From: Phreatobacter stygius
GTDB lineage: Bacteria > Pseudomonadota > Alphaproteobacteria > Rhizobiales > Phreatobacteraceae
Reading direction: 5' to 3'
NCBI RefSeq assembly: GCF_005144885.1
Contig: NZ_CP039690.1
Coordinates: 868,001 to 932,000 of the forward strand
Length of the DNA: 64,000 nucleotides
The notes beneath the pieces were generated by a model. The model ran no database searches, was not told where the DNA came from, and was given only the letters and a program-made list of their open reading frames with translations. Positions 55,534 to 63,615 of this stretch are shown piece by piece (the stretch's first letter is position 1; each line of letters opens with the position of its first letter). A program made the position numbers and the translations under genes.

Positions 55534-55551
55534 ATGTCGCGAGACTGTCGC
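55534..55551 (+). promoter_or_regulatory. Possible PhoB box in the plcP-pmtA spacer
   Basis: ATGTCGC-GAGA-CTGTCGC gives two TGTC half-sites 11 bp apart, the spacing of a Pho box (CTGTCAT-N4-CTGTCAT), in the 253-nt divergent spacer. The 3' half of each 7-mer deviates, and the orientation points toward pmtA rather than plcP, so this is only a candidate. Confidence 0.35.
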
Positions 55552-55660
55552 ATGGCCTTGCTAGCGCTGCGCCGATCATCACCGCTTGAGTCGGCCGCAA
55601 GCACCGACCTGGCCTTCGCCGTCGGATCGACCCGATCCAGAACAGCTTGAGGAGCGCACC

Positions 55661-56338
55661 ATGGCAGGAGATCTCGATCGCGAAACGATGGAGAAAGCCT
55701 ATGCACGCTGGGCGCCGATCTATGACGCGGTGTGCGGCCCGGTGTTCGAGCAGGGCCGGCGCGCCGCGGCCCAGGCCGCCCGCCAGGTCGGCGGCAAGAT
55801 CCTGGAGGTCGGCGTCGGCACCGGCCTGTCGTTCTCCGATTACGACGCCACCACCGAGATCACCGGCATCGACCTGTCCGGGCCAATGGTCGCCAAGGCG
55901 CGCGAGCGCATGACCAGCGGCGCCTTCCCGCATGTCAGGGATGTGCAGGTCATGGACGCGCATGACCTGACCTTTCCCGACGATACCTTCGATTGCGTGG
56001 TCGCCCAGTTCGTCATCACGCTGGTCGAGAAACCGGAACGCGTGCTCGACGAATGCACCCGCGTCGCCAAGCCGGGCGCCGAGATCATCCTGGTCAACCA
56101 CCTCTATTCCGAACGCGGCGTCGCGGCCGCGATCGAGCGCTGGTTCTCCAAGCACGCCCATACCTTCGGGCTGCGTCCGGAATTCCCGTTTGGCCGTTTG
56201 CAGGCCTGGGCCGACAATCATGGCGGCGCGCAGGTGATCGAGCGCCGGCGCGTTGGGCCGCTCGGCGTCTATTCGCTGGTGCGCTTTCGCAAGACCGAGG
56301 CCGGCGCCGCCGCCGAGCGACAGAGAGCGGCGGGCTGA
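55661..56338 (+). CDS. pmtA: Phosphatidylethanolamine N-methyltransferase PmtA
   Basis: 225 residues from the ATG at 55661 (GAGGAG 7 nt upstream). It is a class I SAM-dependent methyltransferase: KAYARWAPIYDAVCGPVFEQ (the PmtA-type N-terminal helix), ILEVGVGTGLSFSDYD (SAM motif I), GIDLSGPMVAKARERM and the acidic VMDAHDLTFPDDTFDCVV. PmtA methylates phosphatidylethanolamine three times to phosphatidylcholine on the inner membrane. It is divergent from plcP, which degrades the same lipids when phosphate is short. Confidence 0.92.
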   Translation: MAGDLDRETMEKAYARWAPIYDAVCGPVFEQGRRAAAQAARQVGGKILEVGVGTGLSFSDYDATTEITGIDLSGPMVAKARERMTSGAFPHVRDVQVMDAHDLTFPDDTFDCVVAQFVITLVEKPERVLDECTRVAKPGAEIILVNHLYSERGVAAAIERWFSKHAHTFGLRPEFPFGRLQAWADNHGGAQVIERRRVGPLGVYSLVRFRKTEAGAAAERQRAAG

Positions 56339-56481
56339 CAGCGCGCCGAGCGGCCGCGCCGAGCGTTGCCCCAGGGCAACGCCGCGGCGGTTCTCTCGGC
56401 CTCGGGCGAACCGCCGCATTGATCGCGCTGACAGTTCCGACCATACGGGACATCCGTGTCTGATCCGACGGAGCTTGTCCC

Positions 56482-58326
56482 ATGCGCCCATTGTTCCAGG
56501 CTGCCGCGTCGAAAAGCGCGGCGGCACGCGCCAAGGCCGAGGCTGCGCTGGGCACCCTGCCGCAATGGGACCTGAGCGCGCTCTACCCGGCGATGGATGC
56601 GCCGGCGGTCCGCGGCGACCTGGAAACCGCCGAGCAGGAGGCGCTGGCCTTCGAGACCACGTTCAAGGGGCGTCTCGAGGCGATCGCGCAGAGCGGCGCC
56701 CCGGAAACCGAGCTCGCCGAGGCGGTGGCCCGTTATGAACGGCTCGAAGACCTGCTCGGCCGGCTCGCCTCCTTCGCAGGCCTGGTCTATGCCGGCGACA
56801 CCACCGACCCGGCGCGGGCCAAATTTTATGGCGATATCCAGGAGAAGATCACGGCGATCTCCTCGCATCTGCTGTTCTTCACCCTCGAACTGAACCGGAT
56901 CGACGACGCGCTGCTCAACCGGGCCATGGCCGGACCGAAGCTCGGCCACTACCGCCCCTGGATCGAGGACATCCGCAAGGACAAGCCGTTCCAGCTCGAG
57001 GACCGCATCGAGCAATTGTTCCACGAAAAGAGCATGACCGGGCGGGCTGCCTGGAACCGGCTGTTCGACGAAACCATCGCCAGCCTGCGCTTCACCGTCG
57101 ACGGCCAGAGCCTGACGCTGGAGCCGACGCTGAATTTCCTGCAGGACACGGCGGAAGCCAAACGCAAGGCGGCCTCCGAGGCGCTCGCCGCGACGTTCAA
57201 GGACAACCTGCGCACCTTCACGCTGATCACCAACACGCTGGCCAAGGACAAGGAGATCGCCGACCGCTGGCGCGGCTTCGAGGACGTCGCGGACTCGCGC
57301 CATCTCGGCAACCGGGTCGAGCGCGAGGTGGTCGATGCGCTGGTCACGGCGGTGCGGTCGGCCTATCCGAAGCTGTCGCACCGCTATTACAAGCTGAAGG
57401 CGCGCTGGTTCGGACGCGACACGCTGAACCATTGGGACCGCAACGCGCCGCTGCCGAAGGTCGAGAGCCGCACCATTGCCTGGAGCGAGGCGCGCGACAC
57501 CGTGCTGTCGGCCTATGCCGGCTTCTCGCCCAAAATGGCCGACATCGCCAAACGTTTCTTCGACGAAAGCTGGATCGACGCGCCGGTGCGCCCCGGCAAG
57601 GCGCCGGGCGCCTTCGCCCATCCGACCGTGCCGTCGGCGCATCCCTTCGTCCTGCTCAACTACCAGGGCAAGCCACGCGACGTGATGACGCTCGCCCACG
57701 AGCTCGGCCACGGCGTGCACCAGGTGCTGGCTGCGCCCAATGGCGCGCTGATGGCGCCGACACCTTTGACGCTTGCCGAAACGGCGTCCGTATTCGGCGA
57801 GATGCTGACCTTCAAGGCGATCCTCGAGGCGACCACCGACCGCGTCCAGAAGAAGGCGCTGCTCGCCTCCAAGGTCGAGGACATGATCAACACCGTGGTG
57901 CGCCAGATCGCCTTCTATTCCTACGAGCGCAAGATCCACATCGCCCGCCGCGACGGCGAACTGACCACCGAGGCGATCTGCGAGGCCTGGATGAGCGTCC
58001 AGGCCGAGAGCCTCGGGCCGGCGATCGTGCTGAAGCCGGGATATGAGACCTTCTGGGCCTATATCCCGCATTTCATTCATTCGCCCTTCTATGTCTATGC
58101 CTATGCCTTCGGCGATTGCCTGGTGAATTCGCTCTATGCGGTCTACGAGACCGCCGACAAGGGCTTTTCCGAGCGTTACCTCGCCATGCTGGCCGCCGGT
58201 GGCACCAAGCACCATTCCGAGGTCTTGGCGCCGTTCGGCCTCGACGCCCGTGATCCGGCCTTCTGGCAAGGCGGGCTCAGCGTCATCGAGCGGATGATCG
58301 GCGAACTGGAGGCCATGGAGAGCTGA
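56482..58326 (+). CDS. pepF: Oligoendopeptidase F (M3 family)
   Basis: 614 residues with the zinc motif HELGH at residues 406-410 (VMTLAHELGHGVHQVLA) and the downstream glutamate in TLAETASVFGEMLTFKAIL. An N-terminal helical part (LPQWDLSALYPAMDAPAVR) opens the protein. M3B peptidases cleave short peptides in the cytoplasm. GGAG precedes the ATG by 8 nt. Its stop overlaps the next gene's start by one base, so the two are translationally coupled. Confidence 0.94.
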   Translation: MRPLFQAAASKSAAARAKAEAALGTLPQWDLSALYPAMDAPAVRGDLETAEQEALAFETTFKGRLEAIAQSGAPETELAEAVARYERLEDLLGRLASFAGLVYAGDTTDPARAKFYGDIQEKITAISSHLLFFTLELNRIDDALLNRAMAGPKLGHYRPWIEDIRKDKPFQLEDRIEQLFHEKSMTGRAAWNRLFDETIASLRFTVDGQSLTLEPTLNFLQDTAEAKRKAASEALAATFKDNLRTFTLITNTLAKDKEIADRWRGFEDVADSRHLGNRVEREVVDALVTAVRSAYPKLSHRYYKLKARWFGRDTLNHWDRNAPLPKVESRTIAWSEARDTVLSAYAGFSPKMADIAKRFFDESWIDAPVRPGKAPGAFAHPTVPSAHPFVLLNYQGKPRDVMTLAHELGHGVHQVLAAPNGALMAPTPLTLAETASVFGEMLTFKAILEATTDRVQKKALLASKVEDMINTVVRQIAFYSYERKIHIARRDGELTTEAICEAWMSVQAESLGPAIVLKPGYETFWAYIPHFIHSPFYVYAYAFGDCLVNSLYAVYETADKGFSERYLAMLAAGGTKHHSEVLAPFGLDARDPAFWQGGLSVIERMIGELEAMES

Positions 58327-58757
58327 TGTCGCACCAGACCGAAATCGTCACCCTGTTCTACAAGGCGATGTGGGACCATGCCGACAAGAGCCTGATCCCG
58401 ACCATCTTCCACGAGGACTTCACCTTCCGCGGCTCGCTCGGCCCGGTGCTGACGGGCCATGACCAGTTCGCCGGTTATGTCGACTACGTCACCGGAGCGC
58501 TCGGCAGCTATACCAGCGACATTCTCGAACTGGTCGAGCAGGACAACCGGGTGGCCGGCCGCCTGCGGTTCCACGGCTTCCACAAAGGCGAGCTGTTCGG
58601 CTTCGCGCCGACCGGCAAACATGTCGCCTGGCAGGGCGCGCCGTTCTTCACGTTCGAGGGTGACAAGGTGCGCGACCTCTGGGTGCTCGGCGACGTCCAC
58701 GGGCTGATCGAGCAATTGAAGGCCAACCAGGTTGCCTGGACCCCGGGCAGCGCGTGA
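58326..58757 (+). CDS. NTF2-like / SnoaL-type small protein
   Basis: 143 residues of a cone-like NTF2/SnoaL fold: EIVTLFYKAMWDHADKSLIP, IFHEDFTFRGSLGPVLTGHD, then RLRFHGFHKGELFGFAPTGK and APFFTFEGDKVRDLWVLGDV. Members are small-molecule isomerases, cyclases or binding proteins; the reaction here is unknown. It starts inside the pepF stop codon (TGATG), indicating a shared transcript, but why a peptidase and this protein are linked is unclear. Confidence 0.82.
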   Translation: MSHQTEIVTLFYKAMWDHADKSLIPTIFHEDFTFRGSLGPVLTGHDQFAGYVDYVTGALGSYTSDILELVEQDNRVAGRLRFHGFHKGELFGFAPTGKHVAWQGAPFFTFEGDKVRDLWVLGDVHGLIEQLKANQVAWTPGSA

Positions 58758-58871
58758 CCAATCCCGAAACAGACGGCTGGATTTGCCGACACCATCAGGC
58801 AAACCCCGGCCGATAGGACGCCTGACCAACGTCCTCTTGAAATCCCCGCCGCCACCGGAGGCGGTCCGCTG

Positions 58872-59303
58872 ATGCAACAGGTCTATCGCAACACCCGCTG
58901 GCGCCGCGTCCGCTTCCTGCAGATCCTGTTCTGGGCGGTGACGGCCGGCTTTGCCTGGCTCGCCTGGTCGACCCGCGACGGCAACGACCCGACCAACAAC
59001 CATGTGGCCGCGCTGATCCTGACGCCGATCGTCGCCGCCTGCGCGCTCGGCATGGAGTTTTATCTGAGGCTCTATGTCACCGCCCTGTTCACCTCGGCAA
59101 GCGAGGTCAAGGTCGAGACGCTCTGGACCATCGGGCGCCGGAGCGCGACCTATCCGCTCTCCGACATCACCTTCGGCCGGGAGCACCGGACCAATCCGCT
59201 GGTGACCGCCGCGACGACCGGCTTCTATCTCGACAACAAGTGGTCGGCGATGAAGGTGCTGACCCGCCAATGGGCCTATATCATCGACACGACGAAGGAT
59301 TGA
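58872..59303 (+). CDS. Two-helix membrane protein of unknown function
   Basis: 143 residues. There are two N-terminal membrane helices (FLQILFWAVTAGFAWLAW and HVAALILTPIVAACALGMEF) joined by a short acidic loop. The second half (SEVKVETLWTIGRRSATYPL, DITFGREHRTNP, WSAMKVLTRQWAYI) looks like a cytoplasmic beta-rich domain resembling a PH-like membrane protein. I do not recognise the family with confidence. GGAGG is 11 nt upstream of the ATG, and it follows the NTF2-like gene by 114 nt. Confidence 0.65.
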   Translation: MQQVYRNTRWRRVRFLQILFWAVTAGFAWLAWSTRDGNDPTNNHVAALILTPIVAACALGMEFYLRLYVTALFTSASEVKVETLWTIGRRSATYPLSDITFGREHRTNPLVTAATTGFYLDNKWSAMKVLTRQWAYIIDTTKD

Positions 59304-59410
59304 GCGGCCGGTCGGCGAGGCGAAAAGCATAGCCAAATCAAGCCTCTCCCGCGTGCGTTACCGGATTCGCACATCTCGACAATCCGTGTCTTGGCGCGCC
59401 GTTGCTCGCT

Positions 59411-59497
59411 TCGTCATGGCCGTGCTTGTCACGGCCATCCACGTCTCCCACGGTCAAGGCCATGCGTGGATGGCCGGCACAAGGCCGGCCATGACGA
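59411..59497. repeat. Cruciform inverted repeat (33-nt arms)
   Basis: The arms 59411-59443 and 59465-59497 are reverse complements with four mismatches in 33. Each arm also folds on itself (GGCCGTG with CACGGCC; GGCCGGC with GCCGGCC), and the mismatches are compensatory within the arms, so the structure rather than the sequence is conserved. Similar GTCATGGCCG-type repeats are widespread in Hyphomicrobiales intergenic DNA. Confidence 0.8.
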
Positions 59498-59643
59498 AAA
59501 GGGCGGCGCACGCGCTATCCGTGGTTCTCGTGCGAAGCCTTGAAGGGCGGCGAATTCGGGTCCCTTTGAGAGATGTGTGCATCCGCTAGCCCTCTGGGAG
59601 AGGGTTGATTTCTCGACGCTTTCCTTGAAACTCGGCAATGGGC

Positions 59644-59662
59644 GTTATACATTCCGTATAAC
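59644..59662. promoter_or_regulatory. Perfect operator-like palindrome before the antitoxin gene
   Basis: GTTATAC (59644-59650) and GTATAAC (59656-59662) are perfect inverted repeats around ATTCC, ending 16 nt before the antitoxin ATG and overlapping TATAAC, a likely -10 element. This is the expected position for autoregulation by the AbrB-type antitoxin. Confidence 0.7.
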
Positions 59663-59678
59663 ATCCTGGAGATGGCCG

Positions 59679-59939
59679 ATGAATGAGACACCCCGCAAAG
59701 TCGAGATCGAAGGCTTTGTCCTGCAGGTCCGCAAGATCGGCAATTCGGTCGGCCTCATCCTGCCGAAGGAATTGCTGGCGCGCGCCAAACTTGCCGATGG
59801 TGACAAGCTCTATGTGGCAGAGATGCCGGACGGCTCACTGCATCTGACGCCACGCGATCCCAATTTTGCTAAGGGCATGGCGAGCGCCGAACGAGCGATC
59901 AAGAAATATCGCAACGCGCTTGCCGAACTCGCCAAGTGA
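59679..59939 (+). CDS. AbrB/MazE-type antitoxin
   Basis: 86 residues from the ATG at 59679 (GGAG 7 nt upstream). The AbrB-fold swapped-hairpin domain reads GFVLQVRKIGNSVGLILPKE, then LLARAKLADGDKLYVAEM. The C-terminal 30 residues (RDPNFAKGMASAERAIKKYR) would wrap the toxin. Its stop codon overlaps the first candidate GTG of the doc gene. The perfect palindrome just upstream is its likely autoregulatory site. Together with doc it forms a type II toxin-antitoxin module. Confidence 0.88.
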   Translation: MNETPRKVEIEGFVLQVRKIGNSVGLILPKELLARAKLADGDKLYVAEMPDGSLHLTPRDPNFAKGMASAERAIKKYRNALAELAK

Positions 59940-59995
59940 GCGAGGAGGGTGTGAGCGAGGAGGGCGTGAGCGAGGAGGGCGTGAGCGAGGAGGGT
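59936..59995 (+). repeat. 15-bp tandem repeat at the antitoxin-toxin junction
   Basis: Four copies of the unit GTGAGCGAGGAGGGN (59936, 59951, 59966, 59981). Each unit contains an in-frame GTG and an AGGAGG ribosome-binding-like sequence. The first unit begins inside the antitoxin stop. The units encode the repeated S-E-E-G-V start of the toxin, so copy-number change alters its N-terminus and the number of possible start sites without shifting frame. Confidence 0.9.
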
Positions 59996-60379
59996 TCGAG
60001 CGAGCCGGTCTGGCTCACACCCGAGCTGGTCATTGCAATGCACGATCGGCAGTTGCGCGAGTTCGGCGGACCGCCCGGCCTGCGCGACGCCGGAAGTTTG
60101 GAATCGGCCCTCGACCGGCCCCGCAATAAATGGACGTATGAGGCCCCTGATTTGGCCGAGCTCGCCGCGGCCTATGCCTTCGGCATCGCGCGAAATCACC
60201 CTTTCGTTGACGGCAACAAGCGCGCGGCCCTGCTTGCGCTCGTTGTTTTTCTCGACCTGAACGGCATCGTTTTCGACGTACCGGAAGCCGAATTCGCCGC
60301 CATCATCCTGGCCCTCGCCGCCGGCGAGGTTTCCGAAGCCGGTCTGGCCCGCTGGATTCGCGACAACTGGCCGGCGTGA
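59936..60379 (+). CDS. doc: Death-on-curing (Doc/Fic) family toxin
   Basis: 147 residues if started at the GTG at 59936; starts at 59951, 59966 or 59981 are equally possible. The Doc/Fic core is intact: SLESALDRPRNKWTYE, AAAYAFGIARNHPFVDGNKR with the HxFxDGNKR active site at 88-96, and a C-terminal helix ending WIRDNWPA. Doc toxins phosphorylate or otherwise modify EF-Tu. The 20-residue S-E-E-G-V repeat at the N-terminus is outside the family domain, which begins around PVWLTPELVIAMHDRQL. It is coupled to the AbrB-type antitoxin by a 4-nt overlap. Confidence 0.87.
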   Translation: MSEEGVSEEGVSEEGVSEEGSSEPVWLTPELVIAMHDRQLREFGGPPGLRDAGSLESALDRPRNKWTYEAPDLAELAAAYAFGIARNHPFVDGNKRAALLALVVFLDLNGIVFDVPEAEFAAIILALAAGEVSEAGLARWIRDNWPA

Positions 60380-60458
60380 GCGCGCCGCGGTCGCGCCCCC
60401 TCGCGGCCATCAAGGGCGCGCACTATCTCTGAGCCCAAGACCTGAAGCGGGAGCCCGC

Positions 60459-61823
60459 ATGACCGAACGCGACGATGAAGCCAATCGCCTGACCGGCCGG
60501 TTATCCCGTTATGCCCGCGTCGGGGTCAACGTGTCGGGTGCCGCCGTCTCGATCGCCGCCGCCCGCCTGTTCGGCACCGGGCTCGACCGCGACAAGAACG
60601 CCGCCGACCTGACGCGCGCGCTCGGCGGCCTCAAGGGCCCGATCATGAAGGTCGCGCAATTGCTCGCGACCATCCCGGAGGTGCTGCCGCCGGAATATGC
60701 CAAGGAGTTGCAGAAGCTGCAGTCGGAGGCCCCGCCAATGGGACCGGCCTTCGTCAAGCGGCGCATGATGGCCGAGCTCGGCGCCGACTGGGAAAAGCGC
60801 TTCGCCAGCTTCGACAAGATCCCGGCAGCCGCCGCCTCGCTCGGCCAGGTGCATCGCGCCACCGCCCATGACGGCATGCTTCTCGCCTGCAAACTGCAAT
60901 ATCCCGACATGATGTCGGCGGTGGAAGCCGACATCGCCCAGCTCGAAATCCTGTTTGCCCTGCAACGGCGGATGGATCCGGCGATCGACACCCGCGAGAT
61001 CATCAAGGAGATCAGCGCGCGGGTCCGCGAGGAGCTCGACTACCGCCGCGAGGCCAAGCATGCAGCGCTTTATGCCGAGGTGCTGAAGGACGAGCCGCTG
61101 GTGCGTGTGCCCGAGGTCAGGCCGGAACTCTCCACCGGCCGGCTCCTGACGCTATCATGGCTCCACGGCACCAAGATGCTGAGCCATGTCGAGGCGCCGC
61201 TCGCCATCCGCAACCGGCTCGCCACCGCCATGTTCCGCGCCTGGTGGCACCCCTTCGCCGCGATCGGCGTGATCCATGGCGATCCCCATCTCGGCAATTA
61301 CACCGTGTTCGACCATGACGGCGAGCCCGGCGGCATCAACCTCTTGGACTATGGCTGCGTGCGCATCTTCCCGGCCCGCTTCATCGGGGCGGTGATCGAT
61401 CTCTACAAGGGGCTGGAGACCGGCGACGAAGCACGTGTCGTCCATGCCTATGAGACCTGGGGGTTCAAGAACCTGCGCAAGGATCTGATCGAGGTGCTGA
61501 ATCTCTGGGCCCGGTTCATTTACGGCCCGCTGCTCGATGACCGCGTCCGCTCGATCGCCGACGGCGTGGCGCCCGGCGACTATGGCCGGCGCGAGGCTTT
61601 CCAGGTGCACAAGGCGCTGAAGGAACGCGGCCCGGTGACTATCCCGCAGGAATTCGTGCTGATGGACCGCGCCGCGATCGGCCTCGGCGGCGTCTTCCTG
61701 CATCTCAAGGCCGAGCTCAATTTCTACCGTCTGTACAACGAAGAGATCGACAATTTCAGCCTCGAACGGGTGGCGCAGCGGCAGGATGCCGCGCTCGGAT
61801 CAGCCGGACTGAAGGCCGCCTGA
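60459..61823 (+). CDS. ABC1/ADCK/UbiB-family atypical kinase
   Basis: 454 residues. Signature blocks: LKGPIMKVAQLLATIPEVLP, where the family KxGQ motif reads K-V-A-Q; the alanine-rich loop AAASLGQVHRA that replaces a P-loop; EELDYRREAKHA; the catalytic HGDPHLGNYTVFD; and metal-binding LLDYGCVRIFP. These proteins support ubiquinone biosynthesis or lipid homeostasis through ATPase activity. No ubi genes are next to it, so it may not be UbiB proper. Single gene with GGGAG upstream. Confidence 0.88.
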   Translation: MTERDDEANRLTGRLSRYARVGVNVSGAAVSIAAARLFGTGLDRDKNAADLTRALGGLKGPIMKVAQLLATIPEVLPPEYAKELQKLQSEAPPMGPAFVKRRMMAELGADWEKRFASFDKIPAAAASLGQVHRATAHDGMLLACKLQYPDMMSAVEADIAQLEILFALQRRMDPAIDTREIIKEISARVREELDYRREAKHAALYAEVLKDEPLVRVPEVRPELSTGRLLTLSWLHGTKMLSHVEAPLAIRNRLATAMFRAWWHPFAAIGVIHGDPHLGNYTVFDHDGEPGGINLLDYGCVRIFPARFIGAVIDLYKGLETGDEARVVHAYETWGFKNLRKDLIEVLNLWARFIYGPLLDDRVRSIADGVAPGDYGRREAFQVHKALKERGPVTIPQEFVLMDRAAIGLGGVFLHLKAELNFYRLYNEEIDNFSLERVAQRQDAALGSAGLKAA

Positions 61824-61868
61824 CCGACGCATCGAGAGCCGGGGTTCGCAGGACAAGGAGGTCGGGCC

Positions 61869-62273
61869 ATGCCGGACGATGTCGAGCCAGAAGCGGTCGC
61901 AGCCAGGCTGACCGCCGCCCATCCGCAGCTCTTCACCACCGACATGACCCGTTCATGCACCTTCTTCACGCAGCAGCTCGGCTTTTCCATTGGCTTCCTG
62001 CACGGCGATCCGCCCTTCTACGGCCAGGTGACGCGTGACGGCATCTGCCTCAACTTGCGCCATGTCGACGCCATGCCCTTCACCGGCAATATCCGGGAAA
62101 CCGACCACCTCCTGTCGGCCTATGTCGTGGTCAGCGATGTCGAGGCCCTCTACGCCGAATGCCGGGCCCGCGGCGCCGGCCTCCACCAACCTTTGACGAC
62201 CCAGCCCTGGGACACGCGCGACTTCGTGGTGCGCGATCCCGACGGCAACCTGATCCTGTTCGCGAGCGGCTGA
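61869..62273 (+). CDS. VOC-family (glyoxalase/bleomycin-resistance fold) protein
   Basis: 134 residues with the paired beta-alpha-beta-beta-beta units of the VOC superfamily: LFTTDMTRSCTFFTQQLGFS with IGFLHGDPPFYGQVTRDGIC, and VVSDVEALYAECRARGAGLH ending FVVRDPDGNLILFASG. Metal ligands look plausible, but the reaction cannot be told. GGAGG is 8 nt before the ATG. The stop overlaps the DUF4031 gene by one base (TGATG), so they are coupled. Confidence 0.88.
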   Translation: MPDDVEPEAVAARLTAAHPQLFTTDMTRSCTFFTQQLGFSIGFLHGDPPFYGQVTRDGICLNLRHVDAMPFTGNIRETDHLLSAYVVVSDVEALYAECRARGAGLHQPLTTQPWDTRDFVVRDPDGNLILFASG

Positions 62274-62560
62274 TGTCAGTCTATGTCGACGATCCGATCT
62301 GGCATTGGCAGGGCCTGAAATGGTGTCACCTGCTGGCCGACGACGTCGGCGAACTGCATCGCTTCGCCGCCTCGATCGGGGTTCACCGGCTGTCCTATCA
62401 GGGGCCGCCCAAGACCGGCGCGCCGCATTACGATCTGACCGGCTTCGAGCGCAAGAAGGCGATCGCGGCGGGAGCGAAAATCTGCTCGCGCGAGGAAATC
62501 GTCGCGGTCTTCCGTCGCGTCAAGGTCGACCGCAAGGCGCGGCCGAAGCTCACGACATAG
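62273..62560 (+). CDS. DUF4031 family protein
   Basis: 95 residues from the ATG at 62273, which overlaps the VOC stop. The DUF4031 signature is [20 protein letters not shown] and [20 protein letters not shown], followed by [20 protein letters not shown]. Members are small proteins of unknown function often found next to VOC or DNA-repair genes. The coupling to the VOC gene suggests related function, but nothing more is visible. Confidence 0.87.
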   Translation: MSVYVDDPIWHWQGLKWCHLLADDVGELHRFAASIGVHRLSYQGPPKTGAPHYDLTGFERKKAIAAGAKICSREEIVAVFRRVKVDRKARPKLTT

Positions 62561-62627
62561 GCCCTCATCCCTTGACAGGCCCGCCGATCCCCCCGAAACC
62601 GAAGCCGCCTCACCCGGAGACTTTCGC

Positions 62628-63602
62628 GTGGCCGAGTTGCCGCTGAAACTGCCGCCGCTGAAAATCCTGCTCTGCTCGCCGCGCGGCTTCTGCGCCGGCG
62701 TGGTGCGCGCCATCGACGCGGTCGAGCAGGCGCTGAGGATCTATGGTCCGCCGGTCTATGTCCGTCACGAGATCGTCCACAACCGCTTCGTCGTCGACGG
62801 CCTGAAGGCCAAGGGCGCGGTTTTCGTCGAGGAACTCTCGGAGATCCCCGAGACCGACGCGCCGGTGATCTTCTCGGCCCATGGCGTGGCCAAATCGGTG
62901 CCGGCGGAAGCCGAGAAGCGCAATTTCCTGGCGATCGACGCCACCTGCCCGCTGGTCACCAAGGTGCATCGTGAGGCCGAGATCCATTTCCGGCGCGGCC
63001 GCGAGGTGGTGCTGGTCGGCCATGCCGGTCACCCCGAGGTGGTCGGCACCATGGGCCAGTTGCCGCCGGGCGCGGTGACCCTGGTCGAGACGCTCGCCCA
63101 GGCCAAGGCCTTCGTGCCGAAGGATGAGCGGGCGCTCGCCTATGTCACCCAGACGACGCTGTCGGTCGACGACACCCGCGAGATCGTCGATTTCCTCAAT
63201 GGCCGGTTCCCGGCGATTGTCGGCCCGCACAAGGAAGACATCTGCTACGCCACCACCAACCGGCAGGAAGCGGTCAAGCGGGTCGCGCCGCTGGTCGAAG
63301 CCATGATCGTGGTCGGCGCGCCCAATTCATCGAACTCGCAGCGCCTGCGCGAGGTCGCCGAGCGCGAGGGCTGCCGCATCTCGGAACTGGTCCAGCGCGC
63401 CGCCGACATCGACTGGGACCGCTTCGGCGATATCGTCTCGCTCGGCATCACGGCCGGCGCCTCGGCGCCGGAAGTGCTGGTCGAGGAGATCATCGAGGCC
63501 TTCGCCACGCGCTACTCCGTGCTGGTCGAGACGGTCTCGACGGCCGACGAAAGCGTCTTCTTCCCCCTGCCCCGCCAGCTCCGGCCCGACGCCGCAGCCT
63601 GA
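62628..63602 (+). CDS. ispH: 4-hydroxy-3-methylbut-2-enyl diphosphate reductase
   Basis: 324 residues starting with GTG at 62628 (GGAG 9 nt upstream). It is a [4Fe-4S] enzyme of the MEP isoprenoid pathway: cluster cysteines in [36 protein letters not shown] and the third in [16 protein letters not shown]; catalytic glutamate in the [10 protein letters not shown] loop region; and [20 protein letters not shown]. It makes IPP and DMAPP. It is followed by thrB, an order seen in many Hyphomicrobiales. Confidence 0.97.
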   Translation: MAELPLKLPPLKILLCSPRGFCAGVVRAIDAVEQALRIYGPPVYVRHEIVHNRFVVDGLKAKGAVFVEELSEIPETDAPVIFSAHGVAKSVPAEAEKRNFLAIDATCPLVTKVHREAEIHFRRGREVVLVGHAGHPEVVGTMGQLPPGAVTLVETLAQAKAFVPKDERALAYVTQTTLSVDDTREIVDFLNGRFPAIVGPHKEDICYATTNRQEAVKRVAPLVEAMIVVGAPNSSNSQRLREVAEREGCRISELVQRAADIDWDRFGDIVSLGITAGASAPEVLVEEIIEAFATRYSVLVETVSTADESVFFPLPRQLRPDAAA

Positions 63603-63615
63603 AGGTTTTCCCACT

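Larger units (their letters stand above)
59304..59678. other. Repeat-containing spacer upstream of the toxin-antitoxin pair
   Basis: About 375 nt with no supportable gene. It contains a cruciform-type inverted repeat at 59411-59497 and, near its end, a perfect 19-bp palindrome (59644-59662) just before the antitoxin start. Fragments resembling the palindromic element of the 12.9 kb spacer (GCCTCTCCCGCG) appear near 59342. Confidence 0.65.

Noticed and set aside
56269-58269. A 666-codon minus-strand open frame opposite pepF
   Set aside because: Antisense shadow of the M3 peptidase; no ribosome-binding site or recognisable domain.
59577-59678. A 34-residue N-terminal extension of the antitoxin
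   Set aside because: The extension overlaps the promoter palindrome and lacks a ribosome-binding site, while the ATG at 59679 has one at normal spacing.
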